Shown: piece by piece, positions 24,326-35,719 of the stretch | Layout of the letters: each line of letters starts with the position of its first letter | Numbering within the stretch: the stretch's first letter is position 1 | Assembly: GCF_947179515.1 (NCBI RefSeq) | Contig: NC_067488.1 | Span: 32,430,039-32,494,038, forward strand | Origin: Apodemus sylvaticus | Taxonomy: Eukaryota > Chordata > Mammalia > Rodentia > Muridae | DNA length: 64,000 nucleotides | Direction: 5' to 3' | Made by a program: the position numbers and the translations under genes | Notes under the pieces: model-generated | What the model was told of the DNA's origin: nothing | Databases searched by the model: none | The model's input: only the letters and a program-made list of their open reading frames with translations

Positions 24326-24860
24326 CTTATTAGCATATGTTAATTGTACCTAGTCCTGGGATTCCATCCCATACATCACACAGCATACACTGATCAAATG
24401 CAGCCACACTTTCCAAATCCAGCCCCACTCATTCAGGTCTGAGCCAGTTGGTACTCTACATTCAGAATGACTTTTGTGGCCTCCACACCTGAGAGGGGAT
24501 ATACTCTACTTGTCTTCCTGAGACTGGCTTGCCCAGCGTCCTTCAGTTCCATACAGTTGCTGGAATAACAGGATGTCACTCCTTCCTTGTACTAAATAAT
24601 ACTCTGCTGTATACATACCGCATACATTCTGAATCTATGCAGCTGGCTTTCCACCCTGTGGCCAGTTCCATTATCTTGGCTATTTTGAGCAGTTCTGTGA
24701 TAAACCTGAACATGCAGTTCTGACACATCCGTTGAATATTTACCTGTAGCTTGAGTGGCTGGATCATTTGGCAGGTCTATTTTTAGTTTCTTGAGGAAGG
24801 TCCATACCGTTCTTTATAATAGCTGTATTAATTTACATCCTTATCAATAATGTCAGACTT
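24326..24860 (-). pseudogene. Ancient L1 ORF2 remnant
   Basis: The minus strand carries late-ORF2 text in decayed form: the complement of AATACTCTGCTGTATACATA (the YIHTMEYYSA region), TTCCATTATCTTGGCTATTT, and TGGATCATTTGGCAGGTCTA with TTTCTTGAGGAAGGTCCATA. The frame is lost. It is considerably older than the L1 copies at 12-22 kb. Confidence 0.5.
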
Positions 24861-24889
24861 GGTCAGATTTGCCTTTTGCTGTTTCAACA

Positions 24890-25842
24890 ATCTTTTTGTT
24901 TTGTTTTATTTTGTTTTTATTATTATTCACTGGTTATCTTACTTATTTACAGTTTCAAATGTTGTCCCCCCCCTTCCCAGCCTCGCCTCTGCAACACCCA
25001 CTACCCCTTTCCTCCTCCCCTTTGTCTCTAAGAGTGTGCTCCCCTACCTACCCACCCACTCCTGCCTCATCCCTCTAACATCCCTCTATGCTGGGGCAAC
25101 AAGCCTCTGCAGGACCAAGGGCCTCCCCTCCCATTGATATCAGATAAGGTAATCCTCTGCTCCACATGTATCTGGAACCATTGACCCACCTATGGTAACT
25201 CTTTGGTTGGTGGTTTAGTCCCTGGGAGCTCTGGGGGGAAGTCCAGTTAGTTGATATTGTTGTTCTTCCTCTAGGGTTGCAATCAGTCCCCTTCAGCTAC
25301 TTCGGTCCTTCCCCTAACTCTTCCATTGGGGTCCCCAGTCTCAGTCCAATGGTTGGCTGTGAGTATCTGTATCTGTCTTAGTCAGATGCTGACGGAGCCT
25401 CTCAGAGAACAGCCATACGAGGCTCCTGTCTGAGAGCACTTCTTGGCATCAGCAATAGTGTCAGGGTTTGGTGTCTTCAGATGGGGTGGATGGATCCCCA
25501 AAAAGTGGATGCTCCATTTTTTGACCCTATGTTTCCTTTTGACAGGAACAATTCTGGGTTAAGAATTTTGAGATGGGTGGGTGGCCCCACCCCTCCGCTG
25601 GGGGCTGTTCCTATCTACTAGAGGTGGTCTCTTCAGGTTCTATCTCTCCTCTGTTGGGTATTTCAGCTAATGTCATCCCCATTGGGTCCTGGGAACTTCT
25701 TGCTTCCCTGGGGTCTGGGACTTTCTAGTGGTCCCCCTGTCCCCCCTTCCCCAAACTCCACTGCTACATATTTCTATTCATTCTCCTGTTCTCCTGACCT
25801 GCTGGACTTTTCTCCTGTTAACTATCTTAAGTGTCAAGCTTG
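24890..25842 (-). mobile_element. 5'-truncated L1, 3' UTR only
   Basis: A T-rich tail complement (about 24,893-24,925) is followed by the reverse complement of a rodent L1 3' UTR: CCCACTCCTGCCTCATCC, GACCAAGGGCCTCCCCTCCC, CTTTGGTTGGTGGTTTAGTC, CAATGGTTGGCTGTGAGTAT and CCATTGGGTCCTGGGAACTT. It contains no ORF2 sequence. No clear target-site duplication was found. Confidence 0.75.
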
Positions 25843-26959
25843 AAAAAAAAACAACACTGAGCTAGATGTCAGGAGATCTGGGCTATATTCACACCTACTC
25901 AATTCACCAGCCAAAGAATCATGGCTACAGGACACATTTTATCTGAGCCTCAGTTTCCTAATCTGTATACTGTGATATCGCAACCTGCCTTGCCAAGTCT
26001 GAATTGAAACAACAAAAGAAACAATTATGCTTTGTACAACCTTGGGAGATCTGTGAATGTTGTTGAAGATCTAACAATGGTGAGTCTTAACACTTTGAAA
26101 TACCTCAAATAATTATAAATAGGGAAGGAAATGCTGAACCCAGCTCATTTTAGAAATAGAGGAACTGACTTCCTGGGAAGTTAGACAGCTTACTTAAAGT
26201 TTTCTCTGTGACTCAAAAGGCTAGAAGTCAGTGTTCAGAGTCACATGACATTCATGATATAACACCATCCTAGTGTGTTAGCATGCAAGTAGTTCAGTTC
26301 CTTCCCATTTATTTCCGTAAATATCTAGAGAGATAAACTAGATGTTTACCACTTACCATTACAGCTCTAATGTAAGATTATCTTAAACTTAAGATTTATC
26401 TTAAACTTCTCCCAACTTTCAATGTTTCTCTTTGTCTCTTACAAGAACAAGGGCTTCCTGAAGGAATAAGAAAACAGTGAATTTGAGCTCAGCTTTTGCA
26501 TATGCTGGGTGAGTCGCATACAGCTTTCTCTTCCCCTCTCCCCCACTCCCCCGCCCCTGACCTAAAGTGGTCTGGAGAATTGATCACATCCCAGGAATTT
26601 GGAGAGCTGCCTAGGCTGGGGAAATTAGTTACAGAGTCACAGAGTGACATGTGCTGCCTTGTCACATGAAAGACACTTCCAGCTTGGAACTGATCTCAAA
26701 TTCCAGCCTTCTGAATGGTGTTTCAGATGCCTGTGGGCAGTCACCAAAAGAAAAAAGGAAGTCAGGAGGAAGGGACCTTCCAACACCCTGCCCAAGACCC
26801 CACAATCACAAAAAAAAAAAAAAAAAGGCGAGGAGCTCTAAGCTAACCTTCCACAAGCCCTTGCTTGACACTGAGGTTTGAGCAAAACTATCAAGTTCAA
26901 GTTCAATCTGTCCTCAGTGGAGGTATTTATTTAACAGCACAGGGAGCCTTAAGCTCTGT
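25843..26959. other. Unique DNA, no gene recognised
   Basis: No strong SINE/LINE match. An A-rich run (26,811-26,826) interrupts otherwise unremarkable sequence. Confidence 0.4.
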
Positions 26960-26973
26960 CCCAGCACTTTTTT
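26960..26973 (+). repeat. Left target-site duplication of a B1
   Basis: CCCAGCACTTTTTT recurs at 27,139-27,152 on the other side of a minus-strand B1. The T-rich part merges with the tail complement. Confidence 0.7.
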
Positions 26974-27138
26974 TTTTTTTTTTTGATTTTTGGTTTTTTC
27001 GAGACAGGGTTTCTCTGTATAGCCCTGGATGTCCTGGAACTCACTCTGTAGACCAGGCTGGCCTCAAACTCAGAAATCTACGTGCCTCTGCCTCCCAGAG
27101 TGCTGGGATTACAGGCGTGCACCACCACTACCCAGCTA
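26974..27138 (-). repeat. B1 SINE
   Basis: A T-run is followed by GAGACAGGGTTTCTCTGTAT, AGACCAGGCTGGCCTCAAAC, TGCCTCTGCCTCCCAGAGTG and CTGGGATTACAGGCGTGCAC, the reverse complement of 7SL-derived B1. Well preserved, with a 14-bp flanking duplication. Confidence 0.93.
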
Positions 27139-27152
27139 CCCAGCACTTTTTT
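27139..27152 (+). repeat. Right target-site duplication of a B1
   Basis: CCCAGCACTTTTTT; pairs with 26,960-26,973. Confidence 0.7.
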
Positions 27153-27727
27153 AAACTATTCATGTGGTATATAAGAGGGTGGATGGGTTTCTTATATATA
27201 AGCCTATTGAATGCTGAGGACCCTGGAACGTTTTGTAGGCCTCTACTTGACTCATCTGGTCCTTGTACACAGCTTCAAAGGAGAGGTACTGTTTCTGTGA
27301 CAGCCACAGAAACTGTGCTCAGAAAGTTGAAGATGATGTTCACAGTCAAAAACAAGCAAATGGGTAGACACACTTAGCCCAGCACTGAATGACGTTGAAT
27401 CCTAGGCTCTAAACAAGTTGGATAAAGTGACTATAAAATAATGAGCTAGGCTTAATGATCTGCCCTGTTTTATTGAGTCCAAGGCTCTGTCATTCGAGAA
27501 TACTTCCTTATCTATAGATGATATACTACAAGACTTCTAGGATATCTGAGAATGAAGACAGCACTGCGCCTCATAGACTAACAGTGTGAGACCTCAATCA
27601 CCAACACGAAGACTTAGATAACAAATGAGCAAATAATTGGCGGGTTGCATATTGCAGAAAGGGGGGGGTTAGGATGGCTATGCTGAAAGTGATAATTCAT
27701 ATCTCAGGATATGGAATCACCATACTC
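27153..27727. other. Unique DNA
   Basis: No gene or repeat recognised, apart from a 9-base G-run near 27,661. Confidence 0.35.
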
Positions 27728-27975
27728 TGGGCTGAGAGATCATTCAGTTTGTAAAGTACTTGCCTCCCAAGTATAAGGACCTGAGTTTAACCTCAAGGAA
27801 CTCAGGTGATGGTTCATGCCTACAATCGAGCAATGAGGGCCAGTTCTCCTGGCCTATATGGTGAACATCCAGGCCACTGAGAAGCCTTGTCTGTAACAAA
27901 ACTCAGAAAGCATTTGAGGACGAATGTTCAGAGATGTTCTGTGAGCTACACACGCATATAGACACACACACCAAA

Positions 27976-28038
<63 letters not shown>
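27728..28038 (+). repeat. B4A-type SINE followed by (TC)n(AC)n
   Basis: An ID-like head (GGGCTGAGAGATCATTCAGT) and CTTGCCTCCCAAGTATAAGG lead to a B1-like body (GGTTCATGCCTACAATCG) and an end with ACACACGCATATAGACACAC. The tail continues as (TC)n at 27,979-28,008 and (AC)n at 28,008-28,038. Confidence 0.65.
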
Positions 28039-30970
28039 ACCAAAAAATGATATACAACTCAAAATGAATATACTTTAAAATGTATAAATTATTTCTAGAA
28101 TCTTAAAGTTAAACCTTTCAGGCTGCTACTGACCACAGGTAAATAAAACCCCAATTGTGAAATGGTTCATTGCTAAGTTGCCTGTTGCAAAGTTTTATGG
28201 TTGCAATGACTGGAAGTCTTCCTTAGCTCAGAATCTGCCATCACCCTAATTCCCATCCTTTGGCTTCCCACACCCTCCTCTGAGAAGCCCGTCTCAGACC
28301 TCATTCCCATGAGAGACATCCCCTGTCCTCACAAAGGGATTCTTGTCTGATTTCAGTTCTTCTAATTGGAGTTTAAGCAAATTGTTTCTTGCTCTAACCC
28401 AACTTTAAAAAAGCATGATTGTCCTCCATTTCACGTTGCCCTCGCAGTTACAATACATGCTTAGAGACTGTGGACGTAAGATGTGATCCATTTTTTTCCC
28501 TAAAGCCCTAGGGCTTCAAGGGCCTCCAAGAATTTTTAATTTATTTCATCCTTCCTTTAGACAGGAGAGCCAAGCAAAGCACAGAAGCATCCTGTGAGAT
28601 CCACAGTGAGATTATTATTAGCCATTCTTTGTGGAGGAGGAAATCGAGACAAGGAAAACTGGATGAGCAAACTCAAAGAGTTTGTAACTAGGGCAAGAAG
28701 GGCAGCAGGCGCCTAAGTCTCTTCCTAATCGTCTTTGCTGGGGACTCTAAGTAGTCCTAACTATAAAGTATTAACATTATAAAGGGACAGGGACATGAGA
28801 CCATTATCTTAGAGATATCCCACTTTTCTGACACTATCTCCACTGTCCTGTAGCTATCAAGGAATACAACCTAATTCACAGTCCCCTACAAGCACTGTGG
28901 TGGGAATTAATAACTACCTCAAACAGACAGGCCAGGACCATACTCTACAGGCAAGACACACCTCACACTGGTTCCCTAATGGTTACTCCCTGTCCCATAA
29001 GCTCTTGGGTATTCCCTAGGTCTTTGCAACAGGCAAGTCAAAGGGGAAGTATTGGCATAGCTTAGCCATGTACCAACTCTATGCCATTGGCAGGTTCCAC
29101 ATTTTCCTGACCTCTGCACTGGGTTTAAGAATGCTTGCCCAAAAGATAGGTCTTTAGCCTAACTCTCTGAACCAGTGAATGTGGCCTTCCCTGCAGGGTC
29201 TTTGCAGATATAATCGTGTTAAAGATCTTGACCCTAGTTTACTCTGGGTGTTTTAAATGACCTAAATCCATTATGAAATACCCTTACATAAGAGGCTCTT
29301 GGAAGAGACACAGAGAGAGGAGGAAAATTCTCCATGTGGACAGGAGCAGAGATGTGGTCCTGCTACGAGTTCAGGAACATCTAAGGAGGAATAGCTAGCT
29401 GAGGGGAGTGAAGATGAAGTCTCTCCTTTGGGGCCTTCAGAATTGCTGTGGCCCTGCCCACCTCTTAATACAGATTCTGGCCCCTGTACTGCAAAAGAAG
29501 ACATTTCTTCTGGGGTTTTTGGTTTGGTTTGGTTCAGTTTGGTTTATATTGGTATTGTTTGTTTGAGGCCTCTGAGCTCCTGCTCATTGGTTACACACAT
29601 CCTTAGGAACCAATAGTATCTCCTCAATGCCATGCTGTGTTGAGCATGGAACCCACCTCAGGGCTCATGTTCCATCCTAGGCTGGTTTTGCCTCTGCTAT
29701 GCTGAAGTAAGCATAAACCCCTCTCCTCACTATCGCTCTTCCTCTGAAGGCCATTCTTTCACTCGTGTTTGGATGATGAGTTTGCAAGCATCTGTTGAAG
29801 AATATGTTGAATAACATATGACCGGTGGGCATTTTTCAAGATGATAGCCCCAAAAGTTGCTTCAAACAGAGCTATACTGAACCCAAAAGCTCAATGCACC
29901 TCACAACTGATTCTGGTGCAAAACAAGGCTGACATTCAAGCAGGACACGCTGACAAATGTCCATTCTGACATGTTCAGCAATGGCATCGTATGATTCAAT
30001 ACTGTCATGGTTGCCCCTGAACAGAGGCATGTAGGGAAATGCTAAATGATGAGGGTACAAAGTGCAGAGTGCTCACACTGTGTTGAGGGGGGTTGTGTGC
30101 ACATGTTACAACTCAGGAAACATGGATGAAGGCAGGGGTGGCAGGGAGGAGCCACAGCACAGCACCCTGCTGGTCCAGATTCCTTCACCCAGATCTGCTC
30201 CAAGCATCTGCTTGGGCATGTGCTTCTTTGAAGAGAAGGGGAAATGAAAGCATTATTAAAATTACACTTTTAAAACCATCTTAACAAACTCATAAAGTAA
30301 AACTTTCTTGGATGAAAATTGAGGTCCACAGTAATTTATCAACATAAGTCAAACTACCCAGTAAGTGATATTGTACTGACTGACAGCCATGACCAGAGTC
30401 TCAGACTCTGTGCATTTATCTGTTGTATCTGAAGCCACAGCCTCAGCAGTCCAGCACCACTGCCTTGGCCTTACAGTGTTAGTACCTTGGTCCCCAGAAC
30501 TCTTCTTCAGGTACAACAGCACCATGCTCCAAAGAAGGTCCACATCTAGGACAGCAGAGGAGGTTGGGCAGGGCAGTCAGAGCCCCTGCAGGAGGTGTGG
30601 TCTTCAACAGAGCCAGGCAGCCTTGCTTCCAGGCTGTTGCTATGAGAGGTGATCAGACCTTCCTCCCCACTGTACCTTTCCCTTCCCAAGCACTAACACC
30701 CAGGCTTTATCTGACTGAGAAAATGTCCAGAGCATAGGGCCGTTGAGATAGTTCTTGGAACACAATGGCAAAGCACATGTTTTCACAGAGAAGATAGGAA
30801 GGAGTCAAAAGAGCATGGTGACTTCCAAGATGCTTCTAAGAATGAGCCTTTATCTACTCCAACCCAGCTCTAGACGCTTGGGCTGGTGCCATAACTGGTT
30901 GGTCAGGTATTTGTGTAAAGCCCAAAGTAATCCAGAGGCAAAGATGCACAAATAGAAAACAAATGAGATT
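28039..30970. other. Mostly unique DNA; possible old MaLR-like patch
   Basis: No coding exon is recognised. At about 29,190-29,440 GGGTCTTTGCAGATATAATC and TTAAAGATCTTGACCCTAGT with TACATAAGAGGCTCTTGGAA resemble an ancient mammalian LTR-type repeat, heavily decayed. A GGTTTGGTTTGGTTCAGTTT low-complexity patch lies at about 29,515-29,550. Confidence 0.35.
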
Positions 30971-31300
30971 CATCTGCCAACCTCCACAATGAATTAGGCT
31001 TAGTGACACACATCTGGAATACCAGGACTTGGGATAGAAATTCAGGAGGATTAAGAGTTTGAATCTGGTTTAAACTATATGGACAGACCCTGTCTCAAGC
31101 CTGAGAGTTGGCTTAGCAGTTGATATTGATTGGTTCTCTTACAGAATGCCACACGCAATTTAGTTCCCAGCACCCATACAGGGCAGCTCACAACAGCCTG
31201 AAACGCTAGGTCCAGGAGAACCAATGCTCTCTTCTGGCCTCTGGGTACACAGCACTTATGGACCACATAATTAAAAACAAATAAATCTTTTTAAAATATA
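30971..31300 (+). repeat. Decayed B1/B4-like segment followed by a B2/B3-like SINE
   Basis: Left part (30,975-31,085): TTAGTGACACACATCTGGAA, TTCAGGAGGATTAAGAG, ACAGACCCTGTCTCAAGCC. Right part (31,086-31,300): GAGTTGGCTTAGCAGTT, TTAGTTCCCAGCACCCATAC, CAGCTCACAACAGCCTGAA, TCTTCTGGCCTCTGGGTAC and an AAATAAATC tail. Confidence 0.6.
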
Positions 31301-31571
31301 GATATTTAATAAATTTCTGGAAACAAGAAGTGTCTGGCCAAACCCCTACCATGGAGGGTTCACATGGTCAATGTCTATATGGGGTCTTTCCTCAGGGAAA
31401 CCTAATTCTATAATCAGGATGCTATGCCTCTCTTACAAACGAGGTGACTATAAGCTCTCAATAACTATCCTAAGGGGGGGAGGAAAGAGGGAAGAGTTGC
31501 AAATAAAGAAAGCAGGGGAGAATGAAGGAATAGAGAGAAAAGGTTGAGGGGACAGAAAAGAGAAGAAGGAG

Positions 31572-31705
31572 GGCGGTGGTAGTGCACGCCTTTAATCCCA
31601 GCACTTGGGAGGCAGAGGCAGGCAGATTTCTGAATTCTGAGGCCAGCCTGGTCTACAGAGTGAGTTCCAGGACAGCCAGGGCCACACAGAGAAACCCTGT
31701 CTCAG

Positions 31706-31706
<1 letters not shown>
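31572..31706 (+). repeat. B1 SINE
   Basis: GGCGGTGGTAGTGCACGCC, TTTAATCCCAGCACTTGGGA, GGCAGAGGCAGGCAGATTTC, GGCCAGCCTGGTCTACAGAG, GAGAAACCCTGTCTCAG. Well preserved and 7SL-derived. Its tail runs straight into the purine array that follows. Confidence 0.93.
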
Positions 31707-31758
<52 letters not shown>

Positions 31759-31852
31759 AGAAGAAGAAGGAGGAGGAGGAGGAGGAGGAGGAGGAGGAGG
31801 AGGAGGAGGAGGAGGAGGAGGAGGAGGAGGAGGAGGAGGAGGAAAGTAGAAG
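31707..31852 (+). repeat. (GA)n(GAA)n(GGA)n all-purine array
   Basis: About 145 bp without a pyrimidine on the + strand, in three blocks: GA dinucleotides, a short AAG block, then a long GGA block. It extends the A-rich tail of the B1. Such mirror-type polypurine DNA can form triplex (H-DNA) structures. The Arg-rich ORF across it is a translation artefact. Confidence 0.95.
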
Positions 31853-33007
31853 AGGATACTGAGTCAGTACTACAGGATCAGAGGATGACTAGATAAATAG
31901 AATATAATAATTCCCAGAAACGGGTGTCAGCAAGACAATTTAACGGCATTAGGCTTAACTGTGCCTACCATCTATTGAGTCCCCACTACCTGATAACATT
32001 TAGAAATTCCTTTTTCCAAAATATCTCAAGGTCTGAATAAATAATAGCTCCACTTCCACTTTAAAAAAAAAAAAAAGCTTGAGCTGAAACAGAGGAAGAC
32101 GTGTCCTCTGCCCGAGGAATTCAGCTTTGGGACACCATGGGCAAGCGAAGCTCTGTTTGACTCTAAGTCCTGCTGCTTTCTAACTGGCTCCAGGCAGGAC
32201 AAGGAAGGGGATCATGAGTCAGCTCAAGGGAAAACAGGGATTGTTGCAGACAGGAGCATGTGAAATCATACACAAAATGAAAAGGCAAACTTAGGACCAG
32301 TAACAGAGATGAAAGTTTCTGGAATGTACAATATATACTGAATGTTCACTATTCCAGTCAAGCTGTAAGAGTTTCATACAGATCATCTCCTTGTGCCCTA
32401 AGAATAATGCTGTGCAGTGCCAAGTAGCATCCTTCCAGAGAACAGATAAAAAATTGAAGGCAAAGAGAAGTTAATTAAGGTGCCCAAAATATGTAATTGG
32501 ACAGTCATGAAAGGAGACTCAAAGTCTATGTGCTTAGTCATGTTGTTATTAGGGAAGTTTGTCATGAACAGGATGGAAAGGCTGGTCGCCCAGAGCAGCC
32601 CTTCAAAATGGCCAGGTATCTGCATTTAATCCTTCTGCAGAAAGGAAAATTGAATTATGGTCAAGTCACTGCTCTTGCAGAAATAAATACCAGGCAGGGA
32701 GGATTTTTAAGCATTCTCAATGCAAGCAGACAACAACTATCTAGAGTGATAGATACACATGAGCACTACACATTGTGTTCATGCCATGAGCTGTCACTCT
32801 TTAACCCCACAAACGTGCAATTGTTATCTGTCAGTTCAAGATCCAAACTAAACCAGCGACTAAGGAAAAACCAAAATAGAGAGCAGAGAAGTTGTCCACC
32901 AGAAAAAGCCCAAACATGTCAGCCATGGCATTCGGCTCATCCTTCTGAGTTTTCTGTATGTTTCATGGTCGTGACCAACATGTGATCACAGTAGAGGGTC
33001 TTGGGGT
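31853..33007. other. Unique DNA; incidental 162-codon ORF
   Basis: No repeat recognised. The plus ORF at 32,497-32,985 has no recognisable domain, no codon or context support, and is listed as rejected. Confidence 0.4.
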
Positions 33008-33245
33008 CAAGGAGTTGGCTTAGTGGATGCAGTGCTTGTTGCACAAGCATGAAAACCAGAGTTTATATCCCCGGCCTTCAAATAAAAGTTGGTCAGGCTT
33101 GTCTGCCTGTAATCCCAGCCTTCAGGGCAATATGATGGGGGGGGGGGGGGACTCTCAGGGTGGGCTGCTAGCAAGACTCCAGGTCCGGAAATCACAAGTT
33201 CTGTGTTCAGAAAGACTGTGCCTCAATTTAATCAAGTAGAAAGCA
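33008..33245 (+). repeat. B4-type SINE with G-run
   Basis: A tRNA-like head (AGGAGTTGGCTTAGTGGATG, TGCTTGTTGCACAAGCATGA) is followed by a B1-like part with CTGCCTGTAATCCCAGCC and a G-tract of about 13 at 33,137-33,149. Diverged copy. Confidence 0.6.
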
Positions 33246-33364
33246 ATGGGGAAAGACAACTGCCATCAAAATTTAGCCAATATGTGAATGTACATTCATG
33301 CTTCCACATAACAGGCAAACTCATAAACAAACACGCATCAACACTACCCACACATATATACTCA

Positions 33365-33500
33365 GAAGGGAGGAAGGAAGGAAGGAAGGAAGGAAGGAAG
33401 GAAGGAAGGAAGGAAGGAAGGAAGGAAGGAAGGAAGGAAGGAAGGAAGGAAGAAAGGAAGGAGGAAGGGAGGCAGGGAGGGAGGGATGGAGAGAGGGAAG
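33365..33500. repeat. (GGAA)n microsatellite grading to (GGGA)n
   Basis: About 20 GGAA units followed by GGAGG and GGGA variants, all purine on the + strand. It produces long Lys/Gly/Arg/Glu and Phe/Leu/Pro/Ser ORFs on opposite strands that are not genes. Confidence 0.95.
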
Positions 33501-33645
33501 GAAAAAGGTTCTTTGTGAAACTGTGGAGGGCAGGGGATGGCTGACAGGAGAACACTGGCATTTGGAAACAAGGTGTGAAGTCCACAGATAGACTGTCAGC
33601 TGACCAGTGGGAGAGAAATGATAGGAAGGCTGGATGCTGGGGGAG

Positions 33646-33663
33646 CTGACTGTACCCTAGAAA
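33646..33663 (+). repeat. 18-bp direct repeat, left copy
   Basis: CTGACTGTACCCTAGAAA is repeated perfectly at 33,900-33,917, on both sides of a 236-bp segment that has a near-identical relative downstream. It looks like a target-site duplication, but the edge is not an L1 endonuclease site. Confidence 0.8.
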
Positions 33664-33678
33664 GTCAAGGCCAGTACC

Positions 33679-33896
33679 AGGAAAGATGTCAGATACATTT
33701 TTGAACATGCTTAGCTCAAGGTCACAGAGCACATGTTTCAAAGGTTAAAATGACAGGAACCCTTTGGAACATTCTCAGTCTATGTTCTAAGGATTGTAGA
33801 CAGAAGTGTGCCCAGCACCCTTCATAAAAACAGTGGACAGGAACATCTCTGAGCATGCTGAGCCTGAATCATAAAGATGGTGGATGATGCCCTCAG
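33679..33896 (+). repeat. Local duplication, copy 1
   Basis: 218 bp that recur in the same orientation at 34,452-34,676, with about five substitutions and one 7-nt gap. Shared text includes AACATGCTTAGCTCAAGGTC, ACAGAGCACATGTTTCAAAG and GGACAGGAACATCTCTGAGC. Both copies carry TCAAGGTCA, the extended half-site bound by NR5A/ERR-type nuclear receptors. I do not recognise the sequence as a known repeat family. Confidence 0.9.
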
Positions 33897-33899
33897 AGA

Positions 33900-33917
33900 C
33901 TGACTGTACCCTAGAAA
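33900..33917 (+). repeat. 18-bp direct repeat, right copy
   Basis: Perfect copy of CTGACTGTACCCTAGAAA; pairs with 33,646-33,663. Confidence 0.8.
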
Positions 33918-34451
33918 CAGGGTCTCCTGTTTGCTCATCACCCTCTACATACTCACAGCAGAGGAGTTCCCAGCCCTGAGGGTTTCTCGGGAGAAGGTAA
34001 GACACAAGGAGCCCATTCGTACTGGAATCCAACTTAGTAGTTTCCAGACTCTCCTACTTAGAAATCTTCAAAAAGTTCTCTGGATTGATGGAGAGTGCTA
34101 CCTATCGAAAGGAGACTTAGTGTGTTAACTCTCTTAACCCCATCCACCCCTTCCAAAAACAAAAAGCCGAGCTGTGGGGCTGGAAGGCAAAGAGTATGAA
34201 TTTGTCAACTCTTGAGCAACAGTCTTAGGCAATGCTTCTTGGGAATACAAAGCCAAACTAAGCCTGTCTAAGACAAGAAGAGTGGAGACAGGCCACAGGC
34301 AAAGAAAACATCGATGTTGTTTCCAAATTGAAGTAAGTGATTTCCTCCTCCCAAAAAGAGCATTTAGGAATTTTTATTTGGGAACTTTATTGAAGCACTT
34401 TAGAGGCATGTTTATTCCCAAGCATGCTCAGTTTAAGGCTAGAGTTTAGGA

Positions 34452-34676
34452 AGGAAAGATGTCAGACACATTTTTGAACATGCTTAGCTCAAGGTCACAG
34501 AGCACATGTTTCAAAGGTTAAAATGACAGGAACCCTTTAGAACATTCTCAGTCTATGTTCTAAGGATTGTGGACAGAAGCGTGCCCAGCACCCTTCATAA
34601 AAACAGTGGACAGGAACATCTCTGAGCATGCTGAGCCTGAATCATAAAGATGGTGGACGAGACAAGATGCCCTCAG
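34452..34676 (+). repeat. Local duplication, copy 2
   Basis: Near-identical to 33,679-33,896 at an offset of 773-780 bp. Contains a 7-nt segment absent from copy 1 near its right end. No flanking direct repeat was found here, so this may be the source copy. Confidence 0.9.
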
Positions 34677-35719
34677 GCTTGATCAAGATGAACTATACAG
34701 TTTTAGCCGAAAACAAAAAAGAAAAGGGTGCATTGATAGTAGATGACATATGAGTTTGTCCCTAAAGGTGCCTGGCACCTTTAATAAATAACACGCATGC
34801 TCCCAGTGGTAGATGAAAGAAATCGTTTTTCACGTCACACAACTAAGAGAGAAAGACTCAAGGCGGGCTACTGGCTTTCCCTTTTTCTGAGACAAGAACA
34901 TGGGTCTAGCTTCATACATTCATGGATGAAAAACAGTCAAGGCCCTGAGACTTCGGGCAAGAAAATGTTAGAACAAGTCAGTAATGCAGATCGCAGACCC
35001 CCACCTCAGCGTGTTACCTCCTACTGGGCCATTTGAGTACCGTCATGGTTTCCTCTCAGTAGATGGCAAGTCCCTTGAAGAAATGAATAGGTCCCACATC
35101 CCTTCTAACATCTCTACTGCACCCAATCCAAGGACGGCTGCTAGAGACATTTTGTGTAGCTGGCTTCTTTGTTGGAAGAGCCAGTCGTAAGAACACATGT
35201 CTTTCTTTGACGGCAGTACTTCACTACTGTCCTTCCCTGATCCTGCCACAGAAGAATAGTGCTTAACCCTACACGGCAAATTGTCACTAGTTCCATTAAC
35301 AAAGTCAATCCTTTCCCTCTTTTAAAGCTTGTCTCAAATGCCATCTTTCCAGGTAAGAATTCTGTATTCATCCCGTGATGCTCCCCTGTGCCCGCTTCCC
35401 ATGCCACTCACGGTCTACCACTTAGGTGTCTCCACCACAGCACTATCATTTCCTTGAGGACCTGTCAGGCACCTTGGTGTGTCTAATAAATGCTGGTGAG
35501 CAAACATTGAAAGAATGCATGAGTGGAGAATGGCTGATTTAGTCAATGAAAAAAATAAATGCAGAGGGCAAATGACAGGGAGGTGACATGTGGGAACCCA
35601 GGAGTGTAAAGGCACCAAGAGGCTCCAAACTAACCAGAGCTTCAGCCCTGAGTTTTGTGTGATTTTGGTGAGGTTGCTTCTCTTCTCATGGTTTTCTTCC
35701 CACTCACTCCTGAGCATAT
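34677..35719. other. Unique DNA, no gene recognised
   Basis: No strong repeat. Short ORFs on both strands are without recognisable domains. Confidence 0.4.

Noticed and set aside
31576..31896. 106-codon Arg/Glu-rich ORF
   Set aside because: A translation of B1 sequence plus a GA/GGA array, not a protein gene.
32497..32985. 162-codon plus-strand ORF
   Set aside because: Composition and lack of domains fit a chance ORF; nothing nearby suggests an exon.
33232..33741. Opposite-strand ORFs of 97-169 codons over a microsatellite
   Set aside because: They are open only because (GGAA)n lacks stops in every frame on both strands.
33679..34676. The 218/225-bp duplicated unit as two LTRs of a small retroelement
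   Set aside because: No tRNA primer-binding sequence follows copy 1, the homology extends beyond any TG...CA boundary, and only copy 1 has flanking repeats, of 18 bp, too long for a retroviral target duplication.
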